DNA of 64,000 bases from Spirochaeta lutea (GTDB taxonomy: Bacteria > Spirochaetota > Spirochaetia > DSM-27196 > Salinispiraceae): contig NZ_JNUP01000064.1 in assembly GCF_000758165.1 (NCBI RefSeq), forward strand, positions 62,001 to 126,000, read 5' to 3'. Within the stretch, counting starts at the first letter, position 1; every line of letters starts with the position of its first letter. Below, in pieces: positions 49,258 through 58,442 of the stretch. The translations under genes were made by a program, and so were the position numbers. The notes beneath the pieces were generated by a model. The model did not search any database. It had not been told where the DNA came from and saw only the letters and a list, made by a program, of their open reading frames with translations.

Positions 49258-51402
49258 TCATTCCTGTGTTGCCTTGGGGGGTTTCCGCCGAACACTGAAC
49301 TCCTGACGGTTTATCGCTTTTTTTGCCCGTTTCGTCTGCCGGAGCGATTGGTAGCGCGCCCATTGGGATTCCAGGGGCGGCTCGTTGGGGCCGGGTTGAA
49401 TTCGAGTATAGCTCCCGTCGGGCTGTAACTCATAGGCCTGCTGGTTGTCCCCTAGGCAGAGATCCAGGCTTTCACGTAGGCGTTGCTTCAATTCCGGCTG
49501 CTCAATGGGAAACATGAGTTCAACCCGGCGTTCCAGGTTCCGAGGCATCCAATCCGCGCTGGACAGGTAGTACTCACCATCCCCGCCGTTTCCGACGAAA
49601 AGCGCCCGGGTATGTTCGAGATAGCGGTCTACAATGCTGCTAACCCGGATGTTCTCACTCTGCCCCGGTACCCCGGGTACCAACATACAAATGCCCCGGA
49701 TATTCAGGAAAATTCGCACATGGTGGTTGTTTGCCCGATAGAGAGCCTCAATGATATCCACATCTGCAAGGGCGTTGAGTTTCGCGATGATTAACCCGGG
49801 CACCTCCGGAGACGATTTCTGAATCTCCCGATGAATCAGCTCCAGCAAACGCGGTTTTAAAACATGGGGGGCCATCAAGAGTTTTGTGAGGTTAGGTATC
49901 GCCGAGTATCCGGTTATGGCATTGAAAAAGAGGCCCGCCTCGTAACAGAGATCGTCCCGGCTGGTTAGAATACTCATATCTGTGTAGAGTTTAGCGGTTT
50001 TATCGTTATAGTTCCCGGTTCCCAGATGCAAGTAGCGTTTGATCCCGAAGCTCTCTTTCCGGACCACCAGCATGGCTTTAGCATGAACCTTCAGCTGGGC
50101 AATTCCATAAATAACGATGACCCCTGCCTGTTCCAACCGCTCAGCCCAGGAGATGTTTCGCTGTTCATCAAAGCGGGCCTTTAGCTCAACCAAAACCGTC
50201 ACCTGCTTCCCGTTCTGTGCAGCCCGTTGGAGGGCTCGGACAATGGGTGAGTTACCGCTGGTTCGATAGAGAGTCATTTTTATCGCGAGTACCTGGGGGT
50301 CCTCTGCCGCTTCTTCAACCATCCGGATGACCGGGTTGAAGCTCTCGAAGGGATGGTGCAGCAATACATCACCCCGTTTCAGCTGCTCAAAAACCGATTC
50401 ATCCTCGGGTATCAGGGTGGAATCCATGGGGGGCCAGCCTTCAATTTTCAGATGGTCAAAGCCCGGAAGGGCTACGATAGCCATGAGGCTGTTGAGTTCC
50501 AAGGGTTCGGGCACCGAGTACACCTCCCGGTCGCTCAACCCCAGACTGCTTCGAAGAATTTCTCTCAGCCGGTCGCTGGTATTGCCAACGGTCATACGTA
50601 CTGCCATGCTCTTATCCCGATTGTTCAATACCTGTTCCATGGCCTCAACAAAGTCTTCATCACGGCTCTCATCAACACCGAAATCTGCATCCCGGGTAAC
50701 ACGGAAGACCAGGTGCTCAGTAATATCGTATCCGGGGAACAGGGTATGGGCAAACTCCTCGATAAGGGTTTCCAGGAGTACAAAGCTTCGATGATCTCCG
50801 CGGTCTGGGAGAAACACCACCCGGTCCAGACTGGAGGGAATTTGTACGATTGCAAGGTGATCTTCCTGGTCCTCGGGCCGGATCAATTGAACGCCCTGGG
50901 TTGCATGCAGTAAAAACGCCACCTGGAGCCGCAAATTTGCACCCCGGAGGGTTGGATCCTCAACATTCATCCGCACCGGTGTCAGCAGGGGAAAAACCTG
51001 ATTCGTGAAGAAGCTCTTTGCATAACTCCGTTGTTCCGGGTCCAGATCCTGGTACTGCACCTTATGCTCCAGCCCCTGGACCGTCAGTTTAGGGAATACA
51101 TCGTGTAACAGGCATTCGTACTGGGCCTGAACCAGTTCTCTAACCGTATCCGAACATGCCTTCAGCTGGGCCTCGGGACTCATTCGGCTAGGACAGGTCG
51201 TATAGTTTCCATTTAAATACTGGCGCTTCAAACTCGCCATTCTAACCATGAAAAACTCATCCAGGTTGGCACTCACGATCGCGAGGAATTTAAGGCGCTC
51301 CAGTAACGGTTTGTCCTTACGCTGAGCCTCGGAAAGCACCCGGCGGTTAAACTCCAACCAGCTGAGTTCTCTATTAAAAAACCGTTGAAACGTAGTACTC
51401 AT
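49258..51402 (-). CDS. ppk1: Polyphosphate kinase 1
   Basis: 714 residues. Makes polyphosphate from ATP. The N-terminal domain begins RFFNRELSWLEFNRRVL; the catalytic domain has IKRYLHLGTGNYNDKTAKLY with the autophosphorylated histidine and KVHAKAMLVV. The C-terminal tail is basic. It follows the Ppx/GppA-type gene by 7 nt, a common pairing of synthesis with breakdown. It ends directly at an inserted repeat element. Confidence 0.96.
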   Translation of the reverse strand: MSTTFQRFFNRELSWLEFNRRVLSEAQRKDKPLLERLKFLAIVSANLDEFFMVRMASLKRQYLNGNYTTCPSRMSPEAQLKACSDTVRELVQAQYECLLHDVFPKLTVQGLEHKVQYQDLDPEQRSYAKSFFTNQVFPLLTPVRMNVEDPTLRGANLRLQVAFLLHATQGVQLIRPEDQEDHLAIVQIPSSLDRVVFLPDRGDHRSFVLLETLIEEFAHTLFPGYDITEHLVFRVTRDADFGVDESRDEDFVEAMEQVLNNRDKSMAVRMTVGNTSDRLREILRSSLGLSDREVYSVPEPLELNSLMAIVALPGFDHLKIEGWPPMDSTLIPEDESVFEQLKRGDVLLHHPFESFNPVIRMVEEAAEDPQVLAIKMTLYRTSGNSPIVRALQRAAQNGKQVTVLVELKARFDEQRNISWAERLEQAGVIVIYGIAQLKVHAKAMLVVRKESFGIKRYLHLGTGNYNDKTAKLYTDMSILTSRDDLCYEAGLFFNAITGYSAIPNLTKLLMAPHVLKPRLLELIHREIQKSSPEVPGLIIAKLNALADVDIIEALYRANNHHVRIFLNIRGICMLVPGVPGQSENIRVSSIVDRYLEHTRALFVGNGGDGEYYLSSADWMPRNLERRVELMFPIEQPELKQRLRESLDLCLGDNQQAYELQPDGSYTRIQPGPNEPPLESQWARYQSLRQTKRAKKAINRQEFSVRRKPPKATQE

Positions 51403-51409
51403 ATCTTAC

Positions 51410-52990
51410 CTATTCCTGCTCCAGGACAATCCTGTATCCAAAGATCTCTTCGAAAAGGCTGCCCTTTCTACTGAGACCGTATCGTTCTACCGCGAGATCA
51501 CCCCTAAAGGGTACCCTGAGGATCAAATCACCATCAACAATAGTACAAACCACCGAGGAAATCTGCTGGTTATGGTTCCGGTCCAGGGCATCAGCTACCC
51601 GGAGGATTGAACTGAGTTTCATAACGATGAGCCGTTCATCCCGGGCCAGACTGGAGTACTCAAAATGATTATTACTCGGTTTGGTAGTCCGATGGTACCG
51701 TACGATATTCGAGATAATTTGTATATCGTTCTTCGATAATCCGAAGATCTCCGAATGCTGCACGATGTACTGCCCATGTTTATGGTGCCCGCTGGGATTA
51801 ATGAAGTACCCGATATCATGGAGAATCCCCGCCACTTCGAGGTATAGACGCTCCCGTTTTCCTAACCCGTGCTCAGCCACCAACTGATCAAAGAGCTGGA
51901 GAGCAAGCCCGGTTACATGCTGGCTATGCTTTTCATCCGAATGGTATTTCTTACCCAAACTTTGGGCGCTCGCCACTACCTGACTGGCAAACTGTGGATT
52001 CAGGTTGTTATCATGACCCAGGGCATACCGGAGCAAAACCCCTTCCCGAATACTGACATTGGGCACGATAATAATCTCCGCATTGGTTTCTTCCAAGAAG
52101 ATTTTATATACCGTCAACGCGGGCTGCAGGTTTTCTGCCTCATGGTAGGTTATCCCTAGGCTTCTCACGATCTCTTCCACCGACCATCTCTGCAACTGAG
52201 CTACGAAATTGACAAAATCATTACGTTCAATAATCCAATACGCCTCACCCTGGGACGTCCCGACGTTATGGGCGGCTATCCGGGCATCTCCGCCGACCAT
52301 CACAAAATATCTGAGCCGTCCGATGGAGGTTTCCGCATCAATCCCGTCCATGGTCACCCGAAACTGCTCACGGATATACTCCTCAAAGGGGAACTCGCCG
52401 CCGGACTGTGAGACCGTTGGAGCCATCTGTTGTTCGATACGGATGGTTCCCATCTTCAGGCTATGGGTGGCCGCCATCTTTCCACGCTTTAAAACCATTA
52501 CTTCAATGGATCCACCGCCAACTTCCAGGATAAGCGAATTGGCCTTAGAGAAGGACCCATACATTCCGTCTACGGAGTGTTGCACAGCAATATAGGTCAA
52601 ATGGTTCTCTTCAACCCCTTCCACCACCCTAACCTTTAGGCCCGTCTTCATAAGAACCCGGTCGATAAAGGTATCCCGGTTCCGGGCCTCCCGGATTGCA
52701 CTGGTAGCGATAACGAAAATATCCTCTTCTCCAACCTGCCAGCCCTTCATGAGTTCCACAAATCCGGACAAAATGGTGATAGCCTGGAGGATGGTATCCC
52801 GTTTTATAACCCGGGTCATAAAAACATCCCGCCCGAGGCGAACAGGACGGTTCGCCCGGTCCACCCGTTGGTAGGTTCCGTCTGCTAACACCTCAATCAC
52901 CACCAACCGAATAGCAGTTGACCCTATATCAATCACCGCCACCAGACGCGGTTTTCCCAGAAATACATCCTGGCGTCGTTTTTGTTTCAT
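51410..52990 (-). CDS. Ppx/GppA phosphatase with HD domain
   Basis: 526 residues. The sugar-kinase/Hsp70-like ATPase fold is shown by VAVIDIGSTAIRLVVIEV, IATSAIREARNRDTFI and LILEVGGGSIEVMVLKRG. A C-terminal HD domain (residues of about 330-480) contains EVAGILHDIGYFINPSGHHK with its metal-binding HD pair. Hydrolyses exopolyphosphate, and some members hydrolyse pppGpp. First gene of the ppx-ppk1 pair. Confidence 0.92.
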   Translation of the reverse strand: MKQKRRQDVFLGKPRLVAVIDIGSTAIRLVVIEVLADGTYQRVDRANRPVRLGRDVFMTRVIKRDTILQAITILSGFVELMKGWQVGEEDIFVIATSAIREARNRDTFIDRVLMKTGLKVRVVEGVEENHLTYIAVQHSVDGMYGSFSKANSLILEVGGGSIEVMVLKRGKMAATHSLKMGTIRIEQQMAPTVSQSGGEFPFEEYIREQFRVTMDGIDAETSIGRLRYFVMVGGDARIAAHNVGTSQGEAYWIIERNDFVNFVAQLQRWSVEEIVRSLGITYHEAENLQPALTVYKIFLEETNAEIIIVPNVSIREGVLLRYALGHDNNLNPQFASQVVASAQSLGKKYHSDEKHSQHVTGLALQLFDQLVAEHGLGKRERLYLEVAGILHDIGYFINPSGHHKHGQYIVQHSEIFGLSKNDIQIISNIVRYHRTTKPSNNHFEYSSLARDERLIVMKLSSILRVADALDRNHNQQISSVVCTIVDGDLILRVPFRGDLAVERYGLSRKGSLFEEIFGYRIVLEQE

Positions 52991-53077
52991 AATGCTACAC
53001 CACTTCCCATCTTCCTAGAGTATAACCAGGAACCAGTACCCTTGTCGCCGTATGCCTTCCCTGGGTACATTGTGCCC

Positions 53078-54016
53078 ATGGATACACCCCAACATCCAAC
53101 CCAGCAAAAACCGGAACCACAAGGAACACCCCATACCACCGGGGCAATCATCGGCCGGTTCATGCCCCCCCATAATGGGCACCGCTACCTCATCGATTTT
53201 GCCCAGGGTTTCGTGGATCACCTCACCGTATTCCTCTGCTCTCTGCCCGATGAGCCCATTCCCGGTGAGCTGCGGGAGCGGTGGATGCAGGAGCTTTTCC
53301 CCCAGGTAACCCTCGTCCACTTTACTCAAGCCATTCCTGAGGCCCACCGTGACAATCCCCACAGCCCAAGCATCTGGGCACAGGCGATGAAACCCCATCT
53401 GCCCCAATCCACCGACTACCTTTTTGCCAGCGAATCCTACGGCGAAAACCTCGCCAAGGCCTTGGGGGCTCGATTTATTCCAGTCGATCCTAGTCGTAAT
53501 CAGATTGCTGTATCCGCTAGTCTGATTCGGAAAAGCCCCCTCGCCTACTGGAGCTACATTCCCCCTCCCGTACGGCCCTATTTTGTCCGACGGATCTTAG
53601 TGATAGCCGGCTCGAAAAGCGAGGATATTGCCCAACACCTCTCCGAGGTATTCTCCACCGTATACCTTCCTCATTATACCAGTAGATCGTTACAAAACCA
53701 TGAACTGGAATCCATCCACGCCGCCCAGTGGTACGCCCTATCCCGGCAGGCAAACCGACTCATCTTCTACCCCCAAAACCCGAATTCCAGTCAGCACTCC
53801 ACCCTGGCCATTACCCCCCCCGGCCTTCCGGAACCTCACCTTATTCTGGTATTCGAACAGGGCCTTTCATCCGGCGACCTGCACGCCCTCAAAACAAAGA
53901 CCTCCGACATGAATCTACCCATCCACTACTTCGATAAGGCGGTCGGTATAAATCTGGAGGTTCTCAAGCATAGAATACTTGCGGAATTCCACCAATGGGG
54001 ATTAGACTCTCTTTAA
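53078..54016 (+). CDS. nadR: NadR-like NMN adenylyltransferase with degenerate kinase half
   Basis: 312 residues from ATG 53078. Residues of about 20-190 are a NadR-type nucleotidyl transferase: GRFMPPHNGHRYLIDFAQ holds the HxGH motif, followed by YLFASESYGENLAKALGARF and SASLIRKSPLAYWSYIPPPV, lines closely like E. coli NadR. The last 115 residues align with the NadR ribosylnicotinamide kinase domain, but the P-loop position reads IAGSKSEDIAQ without GKS/T, and the aspartates after ANRLIF are replaced by YPQN. There is no N-terminal DNA-binding domain. Expected activity: NMN plus ATP to NAD. A 5' extension to 52982 is open but overlaps the divergent gene. Confidence 0.82.
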   Translation: MDTPQHPTQQKPEPQGTPHTTGAIIGRFMPPHNGHRYLIDFAQGFVDHLTVFLCSLPDEPIPGELRERWMQELFPQVTLVHFTQAIPEAHRDNPHSPSIWAQAMKPHLPQSTDYLFASESYGENLAKALGARFIPVDPSRNQIAVSASLIRKSPLAYWSYIPPPVRPYFVRRILVIAGSKSEDIAQHLSEVFSTVYLPHYTSRSLQNHELESIHAAQWYALSRQANRLIFYPQNPNSSQHSTLAITPPGLPEPHLILVFEQGLSSGDLHALKTKTSDMNLPIHYFDKAVGINLEVLKHRILAEFHQWGLDSL

Positions 54017-54478
54017 ATGGGTATATCTGAAATCATCTGGTTAGTTCTCGGCTTAGGTCTCATCCTCTCAGAGTTCGCTCTTCCCGGATTTGTCATCTTC
54101 TTCTTCGGCACCGGGGCCCTTCTCACTGGGCTTCTAACCTGGCTCATCCCCGGTCTGGGCAGCAACCTGCTTCTTCAAATCATCCTGTGGCTTGGTACCT
54201 CGGCATTATCCCTGGGGTTCCTGCGGAAAAAACTATCCTCGGTCTTTAAGGGGACTCTTTTAGGTGATTCCAAGGCCCCACAGCTCGAATCCGATGCAGA
54301 TTCGGGACAGACAGCCACGGTGGTTCAGGACATCTCCCCGGAAAAAGCCGGGAGAATAAGTCTTCATGGGACCACCTGGACAGCTAAGAGTTTCGATGAG
54401 CACTTCCAGAAGGGCGAGACCGTAGAGATTCTCAAGAAGGAAGGCATGACCTACTGGGTAACCCGTAGCCTCATCTAA
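54017..54478 (+). CDS. NfeD-family membrane protein
   Basis: 153 residues. Two to four hydrophobic helices (IIWLVLGLGLILSEFALPGF, LTGLLTWLIPGLG) and a C-terminal OB-fold-like domain (ISLHGTTWTAKS, KGETVEILKKEGMTYWV). NfeD proteins are partners of SPFH proteins, two of which are encoded next. It starts on the base after the nadR stop. Confidence 0.9.
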   Translation: MGISEIIWLVLGLGLILSEFALPGFVIFFFGTGALLTGLLTWLIPGLGSNLLLQIILWLGTSALSLGFLRKKLSSVFKGTLLGDSKAPQLESDADSGQTATVVQDISPEKAGRISLHGTTWTAKSFDEHFQKGETVEILKKEGMTYWVTRSLI

Positions 54479-54552
54479 GCAAAACCCGCTGAATCTGAAT
54501 ATCTCCCCATCCGGGGGGTACAACAAGCACAACCAAATAAAAGGAGAAGCCT

Positions 54553-55536
54553 ATGGATCTAGTAACAAGCTGGATTTTGGCCGGCGGTTTACTCGTACTG
54601 TTCTTTATTGTCTTCTTTAAGATGATTCGAATAGTACCCGAACAACAGGCCTGGATTGTAGAATTTCTAGGTAAATATCAAAGAAGCCTTGGACCCGGAT
54701 TTCACCTCGTAATCCCCTTCGTACAAAAGATTTCCTACAAGCAAATCCTCAAAGAAGAGGTCATCGATGTTCCCCCCCAAGTCTGCATTACCAGGGATAA
54801 CGTCCAGGTTACGGTAGACGGAGTCCTCTACCTAAAGGTGATCGACCCTGCAAAGGCTGGATACGGCATCGACGATTACCGCTTTGCTACCAAGCAGCTG
54901 GCTCAAACCACCATGCGTTCGGAAATCGGTAAAATTGAACTCGATAACACCTTCAGCGAGCGGAACCGCATTAACGAGGCCATCGTTCAGGCCGTGGATG
55001 AGGCCTCTGATCCCTGGGGTATCAAGGTCACCCGCTACGAAATCAAGGATATTACCCCGACCCAAACCGTTGAGGAAGCCATGGAACAACAGGTCCGGGC
55101 AGAACGCGAAAAGCGTGCGGAGATCTTAACCTCAGAGGGTGAACGGGAAAGCCGGATCAATGTCTCCGAAGGAAACCGGGAAGAATCCATTAACCTGAGT
55201 CAGGGGGAACGTCAAAAACGGATCAACGAAGCCGACGGGCGCGCTGAAGCCATGGAGATCCTTGCCAACGCTACCGCCGAAGGGATCAAGGAAGTAGCGG
55301 AAGCAATAAATATTCCCAACGGAGAAAAGGCAGTAAAACTCCGTATCGCTGAGCAATTCATTGACCAGCTACGGACGATTCTCAGCGAGGCAGAAACCAG
55401 CGTACTACCCCACGACTTAGCACAGCTGCAAGGGGTCATCGGCACATTGTTTAACGGAAATCAATCTGGCCAGACGGCCAAATCAGGTGCCGGCAAAGGT
55501 GGACCGACCTCGGGAATTAAGGGAGGTAACGCATGA
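54553..55536 (+). CDS. SPFH/stomatin-like membrane protein 1
   Basis: 327 residues. One N-terminal membrane helix (WILAGGLLVLFFIVFFKM), then the SPFH domain (IVPEQQAWIVEFLGKYQRSL, VQVTVDGVLYLKVIDPAKAG) and a long charged coiled coil (about 185-250, repeats like ERESRINVSEGNREESINLS). Forms large membrane rings with proteases or NfeD. AAAGGAG precedes the ATG. The C-terminus is Gly/Lys-rich. Confidence 0.92.
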   Translation: MDLVTSWILAGGLLVLFFIVFFKMIRIVPEQQAWIVEFLGKYQRSLGPGFHLVIPFVQKISYKQILKEEVIDVPPQVCITRDNVQVTVDGVLYLKVIDPAKAGYGIDDYRFATKQLAQTTMRSEIGKIELDNTFSERNRINEAIVQAVDEASDPWGIKVTRYEIKDITPTQTVEEAMEQQVRAEREKRAEILTSEGERESRINVSEGNREESINLSQGERQKRINEADGRAEAMEILANATAEGIKEVAEAINIPNGEKAVKLRIAEQFIDQLRTILSEAETSVLPHDLAQLQGVIGTLFNGNQSGQTAKSGAGKGGPTSGIKGGNA

Positions 55537-56447
55537 TTAACCCGGTAATTATTGTACTCGGATTATTTGGTTTTGTAGTTCTGGTCTCCATTTTGCGGAG
55601 CATCAGAATCGTCCCTGCCCAACAAGCCCAGATTGTGGAGCGCCTTGGTAAGTATGCCGGCACCCTGCAAAGCGGGTTCCACATCCTTGTTCCCTTCATC
55701 GACAAGGTCCGGTATCACCACAGTCTAAAAGAACAAGCAGTGGATGTTCCGGTACAAACCTGTTTTACCCACGACAACGTAAAAATTCAGGTCGACGGAG
55801 TGTTGTATTACCGTGTCGTCGATCCAAAAAAAGCCAGCTACGGTATCACCAACTTCCAGCAGGGAACCGTTCAGCTGGCCCAAACAACCATGCGGTCTGT
55901 CATTGGGAAGCTTGAGCTAGACAAGTCTTTTGAAGAACGAGACAATATCAATGCAGCCATCGTCCGCGAGGTGGACGAAGCCTCCGACGAGTGGGGTGTG
56001 AAGGTCACCAGGTACGAAATCAAGAACATAGAAGTACCCCGTACCATACTCGGGGCCATGGAAGTTCAGATGAAGGCCGAGCGGGAAAAACGCGCACTCA
56101 TTGCCCGGTCCCTGGGGGAAAAAGAATCAAAGGTAAACTACTCCCAAGGTATTATGACCGAGTCAGTCAACCGCTCCGAGGGTGAAAAGCAGAAGATGAT
56201 TAACGAAGCCGAGGGCCGGGCCGCAGAAATCCGTGCCATTGCCAGGGCAACGGCCACTTCTATTAAGACCCTTGCCCAGGCGATATCGGTCCCTGGTGGT
56301 CCAGATGCGGTTAATCTTCAGTTGGCTGAACAGTACATCCACACCCTAAACTCCGTAGCACGGAAGGGAACAAAGGTGGTTCTCCCAATGGATCTAACCG
56401 ATATGGAAGGAACCATGGAGACTCTAAAAAAACTCACCAAAAATTAG
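55533..56447 (+). CDS. SPFH/stomatin-like membrane protein 2
   Basis: 304 residues, a paralogue of the preceding gene with the same order: membrane helix (IIVLGLFGFVVLVSIL), SPFH domain (IVPAQQAQIVERLGKYAGTL, VKIQVDGVLYYRVVDPKKAS), coiled coil with AEREKRALIARSLGEKE. Overlaps the first by 4 nt, suggesting equal synthesis and a mixed ring as for HflK/HflC. Confidence 0.92.
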   Translation: MINPVIIVLGLFGFVVLVSILRSIRIVPAQQAQIVERLGKYAGTLQSGFHILVPFIDKVRYHHSLKEQAVDVPVQTCFTHDNVKIQVDGVLYYRVVDPKKASYGITNFQQGTVQLAQTTMRSVIGKLELDKSFEERDNINAAIVREVDEASDEWGVKVTRYEIKNIEVPRTILGAMEVQMKAEREKRALIARSLGEKESKVNYSQGIMTESVNRSEGEKQKMINEAEGRAAEIRAIARATATSIKTLAQAISVPGGPDAVNLQLAEQYIHTLNSVARKGTKVVLPMDLTDMEGTMETLKKLTKN

Positions 56448-56462
56448 TAGCATAATAAAACT

Positions 56463-56490
56463 GCTCAGGACACCCCGAGGTGTCCTGAGC
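56463..56490 (+). terminator. Hairpin after the SPFH operon
   Basis: GCTCAGGACACC and GGTGTCCTGAGC form a perfect 12-bp stem with a CCGA loop. Only a short, interrupted T-run follows. Confidence 0.65.
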
Positions 56491-56671
56491 CTATTCTAAA
56501 AAGCCTTTCAGTTTTTGATGCTCTGGAAAAATTAAAACCAGTGAGGTTCAATCAATACCCTCTGTTGCATGAACCATGGGTCGGACTAAAACCAGAAAAC
56601 CAATTCTTGGAGATGATCTCCTGTTCTCCAATCATTGGGGATACCCAGGGCTATCGACGCTAAACCATGGA

Positions 56672-57166
56672 TTACTGACCATCCCCCACCAGGAGCTTTT
56701 TTACAAAATTTGCAGCGTTTTCCCGCTCGGTAAATCCATGGGCCGCGTAAAATCCCCGGGCATAGGAGGGCATTTCCTTCAAATTATTGAGCATTAGCCG
56801 TTTACAACTCTGTGCCTGGGCAAATTGTTCCGCATGAGCCAGTAGCAGACTGCCGCACCCCCTGCCTCGGTAATCCGGTGATACGAGTAAGTCCGAAATA
56901 TACAGCTCCCTGCCGGCCATGAGGGGAAAGGGGATCATATGAACGCCAATGTACCCGACCACCGACTCCCCTTCCGCTGCAACAAACACCCTGCTTAACG
57001 CCTCTCCGCCGGTTCGGGATAGGGAACCCATGAACTCGAGTTGATCCAGAACCTTCTGGTAATCCTCTTCAGAAAACTCCTTCGCGGTTTCTGCGCGGTA
57101 CCCTTTTATGAGCCCGCAAATCTGCTGAATATGCTTTTTTTCCAGGGATTCTATCGTTATCGACAT
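56672..57166 (-). CDS. GNAT-family N-acetyltransferase
   Basis: 164 residues. Acetyl-CoA-binding motif: LVSPDYRGRGCGSLLLAHAE; then RLMLNNLKEMPSYARGFYAA and a FTERENAANFVKKL end. The substrate cannot be told. It starts one base after the aspS stop and is the last gene of gatC-gatA-gatB-aspS-GNAT. Confidence 0.9.
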   Translation of the reverse strand: MSITIESLEKKHIQQICGLIKGYRAETAKEFSEEDYQKVLDQLEFMGSLSRTGGEALSRVFVAAEGESVVGYIGVHMIPFPLMAGRELYISDLLVSPDYRGRGCGSLLLAHAEQFAQAQSCKRLMLNNLKEMPSYARGFYAAHGFTERENAANFVKKLLVGDGQ

Positions 57167-57167
57167 T

Positions 57168-58442
57168 CTAGGGTTTGATCCGTTTCCGGTCCCGGGGGAA
57201 GAGGCTAGCCTCCTTCACATTGCTGAGACCAAGAATTTTCTGGGTTATCCGTTCCAGGCCAATGGCAAATCCCCCATGGGGAGGACACCCGTATTTAAAG
57301 ATATCCGTGTAGCCGCCTAGGCCCTCTTCGGTTAGTCCGAAGCGTGGCAGGGTTTCCAGCAGCATCGGATATTCGTTTATCCGCCTTCCACCGGTAGTGA
57401 TTTCCAACCCCCTGAATATTAGGTCGAAACTCATGGTTTTTAATCCCTTGGGGTAGGTATAAAAGGGGCGTTTTTTCCGGGGAAACTCATTGATGTACAC
57501 CAAATCTACCCCGTACTCCTCCATAGCCCATTCACAAATCACCCGCTCAGCCTCGGGATTAATCTCGAAAACCCTCCGTCCCAAACGTTGGGACACAATC
57601 TTTTTCGCTTCCTCATGGGCAATTCGGGGTGCTCGAGCTACATCCTCGGGACTCGGTACCCGAGCATCCCATAGCTCGAGAATATCCGAGTGCTCCTCTT
57701 GAATCCGGGCGAACATATAGCTCAGAATCCCGGATTCAAGATCCATCAAATCATGTTCATCCTCAATAAACCCCATCTCCACATCGAGGGAAATGTATTC
57801 ATTGAGATGCCGGGGTGTCTCATGCTTTTCTGCTCGGTAGGCTGCTCCTACCTCGAAGACCCGCTCCATACCGGAGCTTACCATGGCCTGTTTATAAAAC
57901 TGAGGACTCTGAGCCAGATACACCTTGGTGTCAAAATACTCAACCTCAAAGAGACCTGTTCCACCCTCGGTACCGCTCCCGATGAGTTTGCTGGTTTTGA
58001 TTTCGGTGAAGTCCTGGTTGTGAAGGTACTCAGCGAAGTAGCGGCAGATCTCGCTCTGCAATGTAAAAATGCTGCGGATCTTGGGATTCCGCAGACTAAT
58101 CAACCGGTTATCGAGTATTGCCTCAATCCCAAAGTTCTTGGGATCCTGGTTTACCGGGACCGGTAGATCGGGTGCAGCCGTGGCTAAAACCCTGGTCTCT
58201 GCAACCAACAACTCGAATCCTGCGGGTGCTTTTACATTTTTTTGGACCCTCCCTGAAACCGATACAACGGTTTCCAGGGTAACATCCACCGATCCTTCAT
58301 AGACCAGCTGTGCCTGACCGGAACGATCACGAAGAATTACAAAGTTTATACCCCCCAGCTCTCGGATACGGTGTACCCAGCCCTGAAGTGTAATCTCCTG
58401 TTCAACATGGTCTGCGATATCTTTTATTAGTACTCTACTCAT
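57168..58442 (-). CDS. aspS: Aspartyl-tRNA synthetase, archaeal type, probably non-discriminating
   Basis: 424 residues, short because the bacterial GAD insertion is absent; this is the archaeal/AspRS2 type. Class II motifs include GTGLFEVEYFDTK, RAEKHETPRHLNEY and GFAIGLERITQ with the end SLFPRDRKRIKP. At the two positions known to separate discriminating from non-discriminating enzymes it has His24 (GWVHRIRELGG) and Pro73 (VKAPAGFE), the non-discriminating combination. It would charge both tRNA-Asp and tRNA-Asn with Asp, and GatCAB, encoded in the same operon, would amidate the latter. Overlaps gatB by 4 nt. Confidence 0.92.
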   Translation of the reverse strand: MSRVLIKDIADHVEQEITLQGWVHRIRELGGINFVILRDRSGQAQLVYEGSVDVTLETVVSVSGRVQKNVKAPAGFELLVAETRVLATAAPDLPVPVNQDPKNFGIEAILDNRLISLRNPKIRSIFTLQSEICRYFAEYLHNQDFTEIKTSKLIGSGTEGGTGLFEVEYFDTKVYLAQSPQFYKQAMVSSGMERVFEVGAAYRAEKHETPRHLNEYISLDVEMGFIEDEHDLMDLESGILSYMFARIQEEHSDILELWDARVPSPEDVARAPRIAHEEAKKIVSQRLGRRVFEINPEAERVICEWAMEEYGVDLVYINEFPRKKRPFYTYPKGLKTMSFDLIFRGLEITTGGRRINEYPMLLETLPRFGLTEEGLGGYTDIFKYGCPPHGGFAIGLERITQKILGLSNVKEASLFPRDRKRIKP

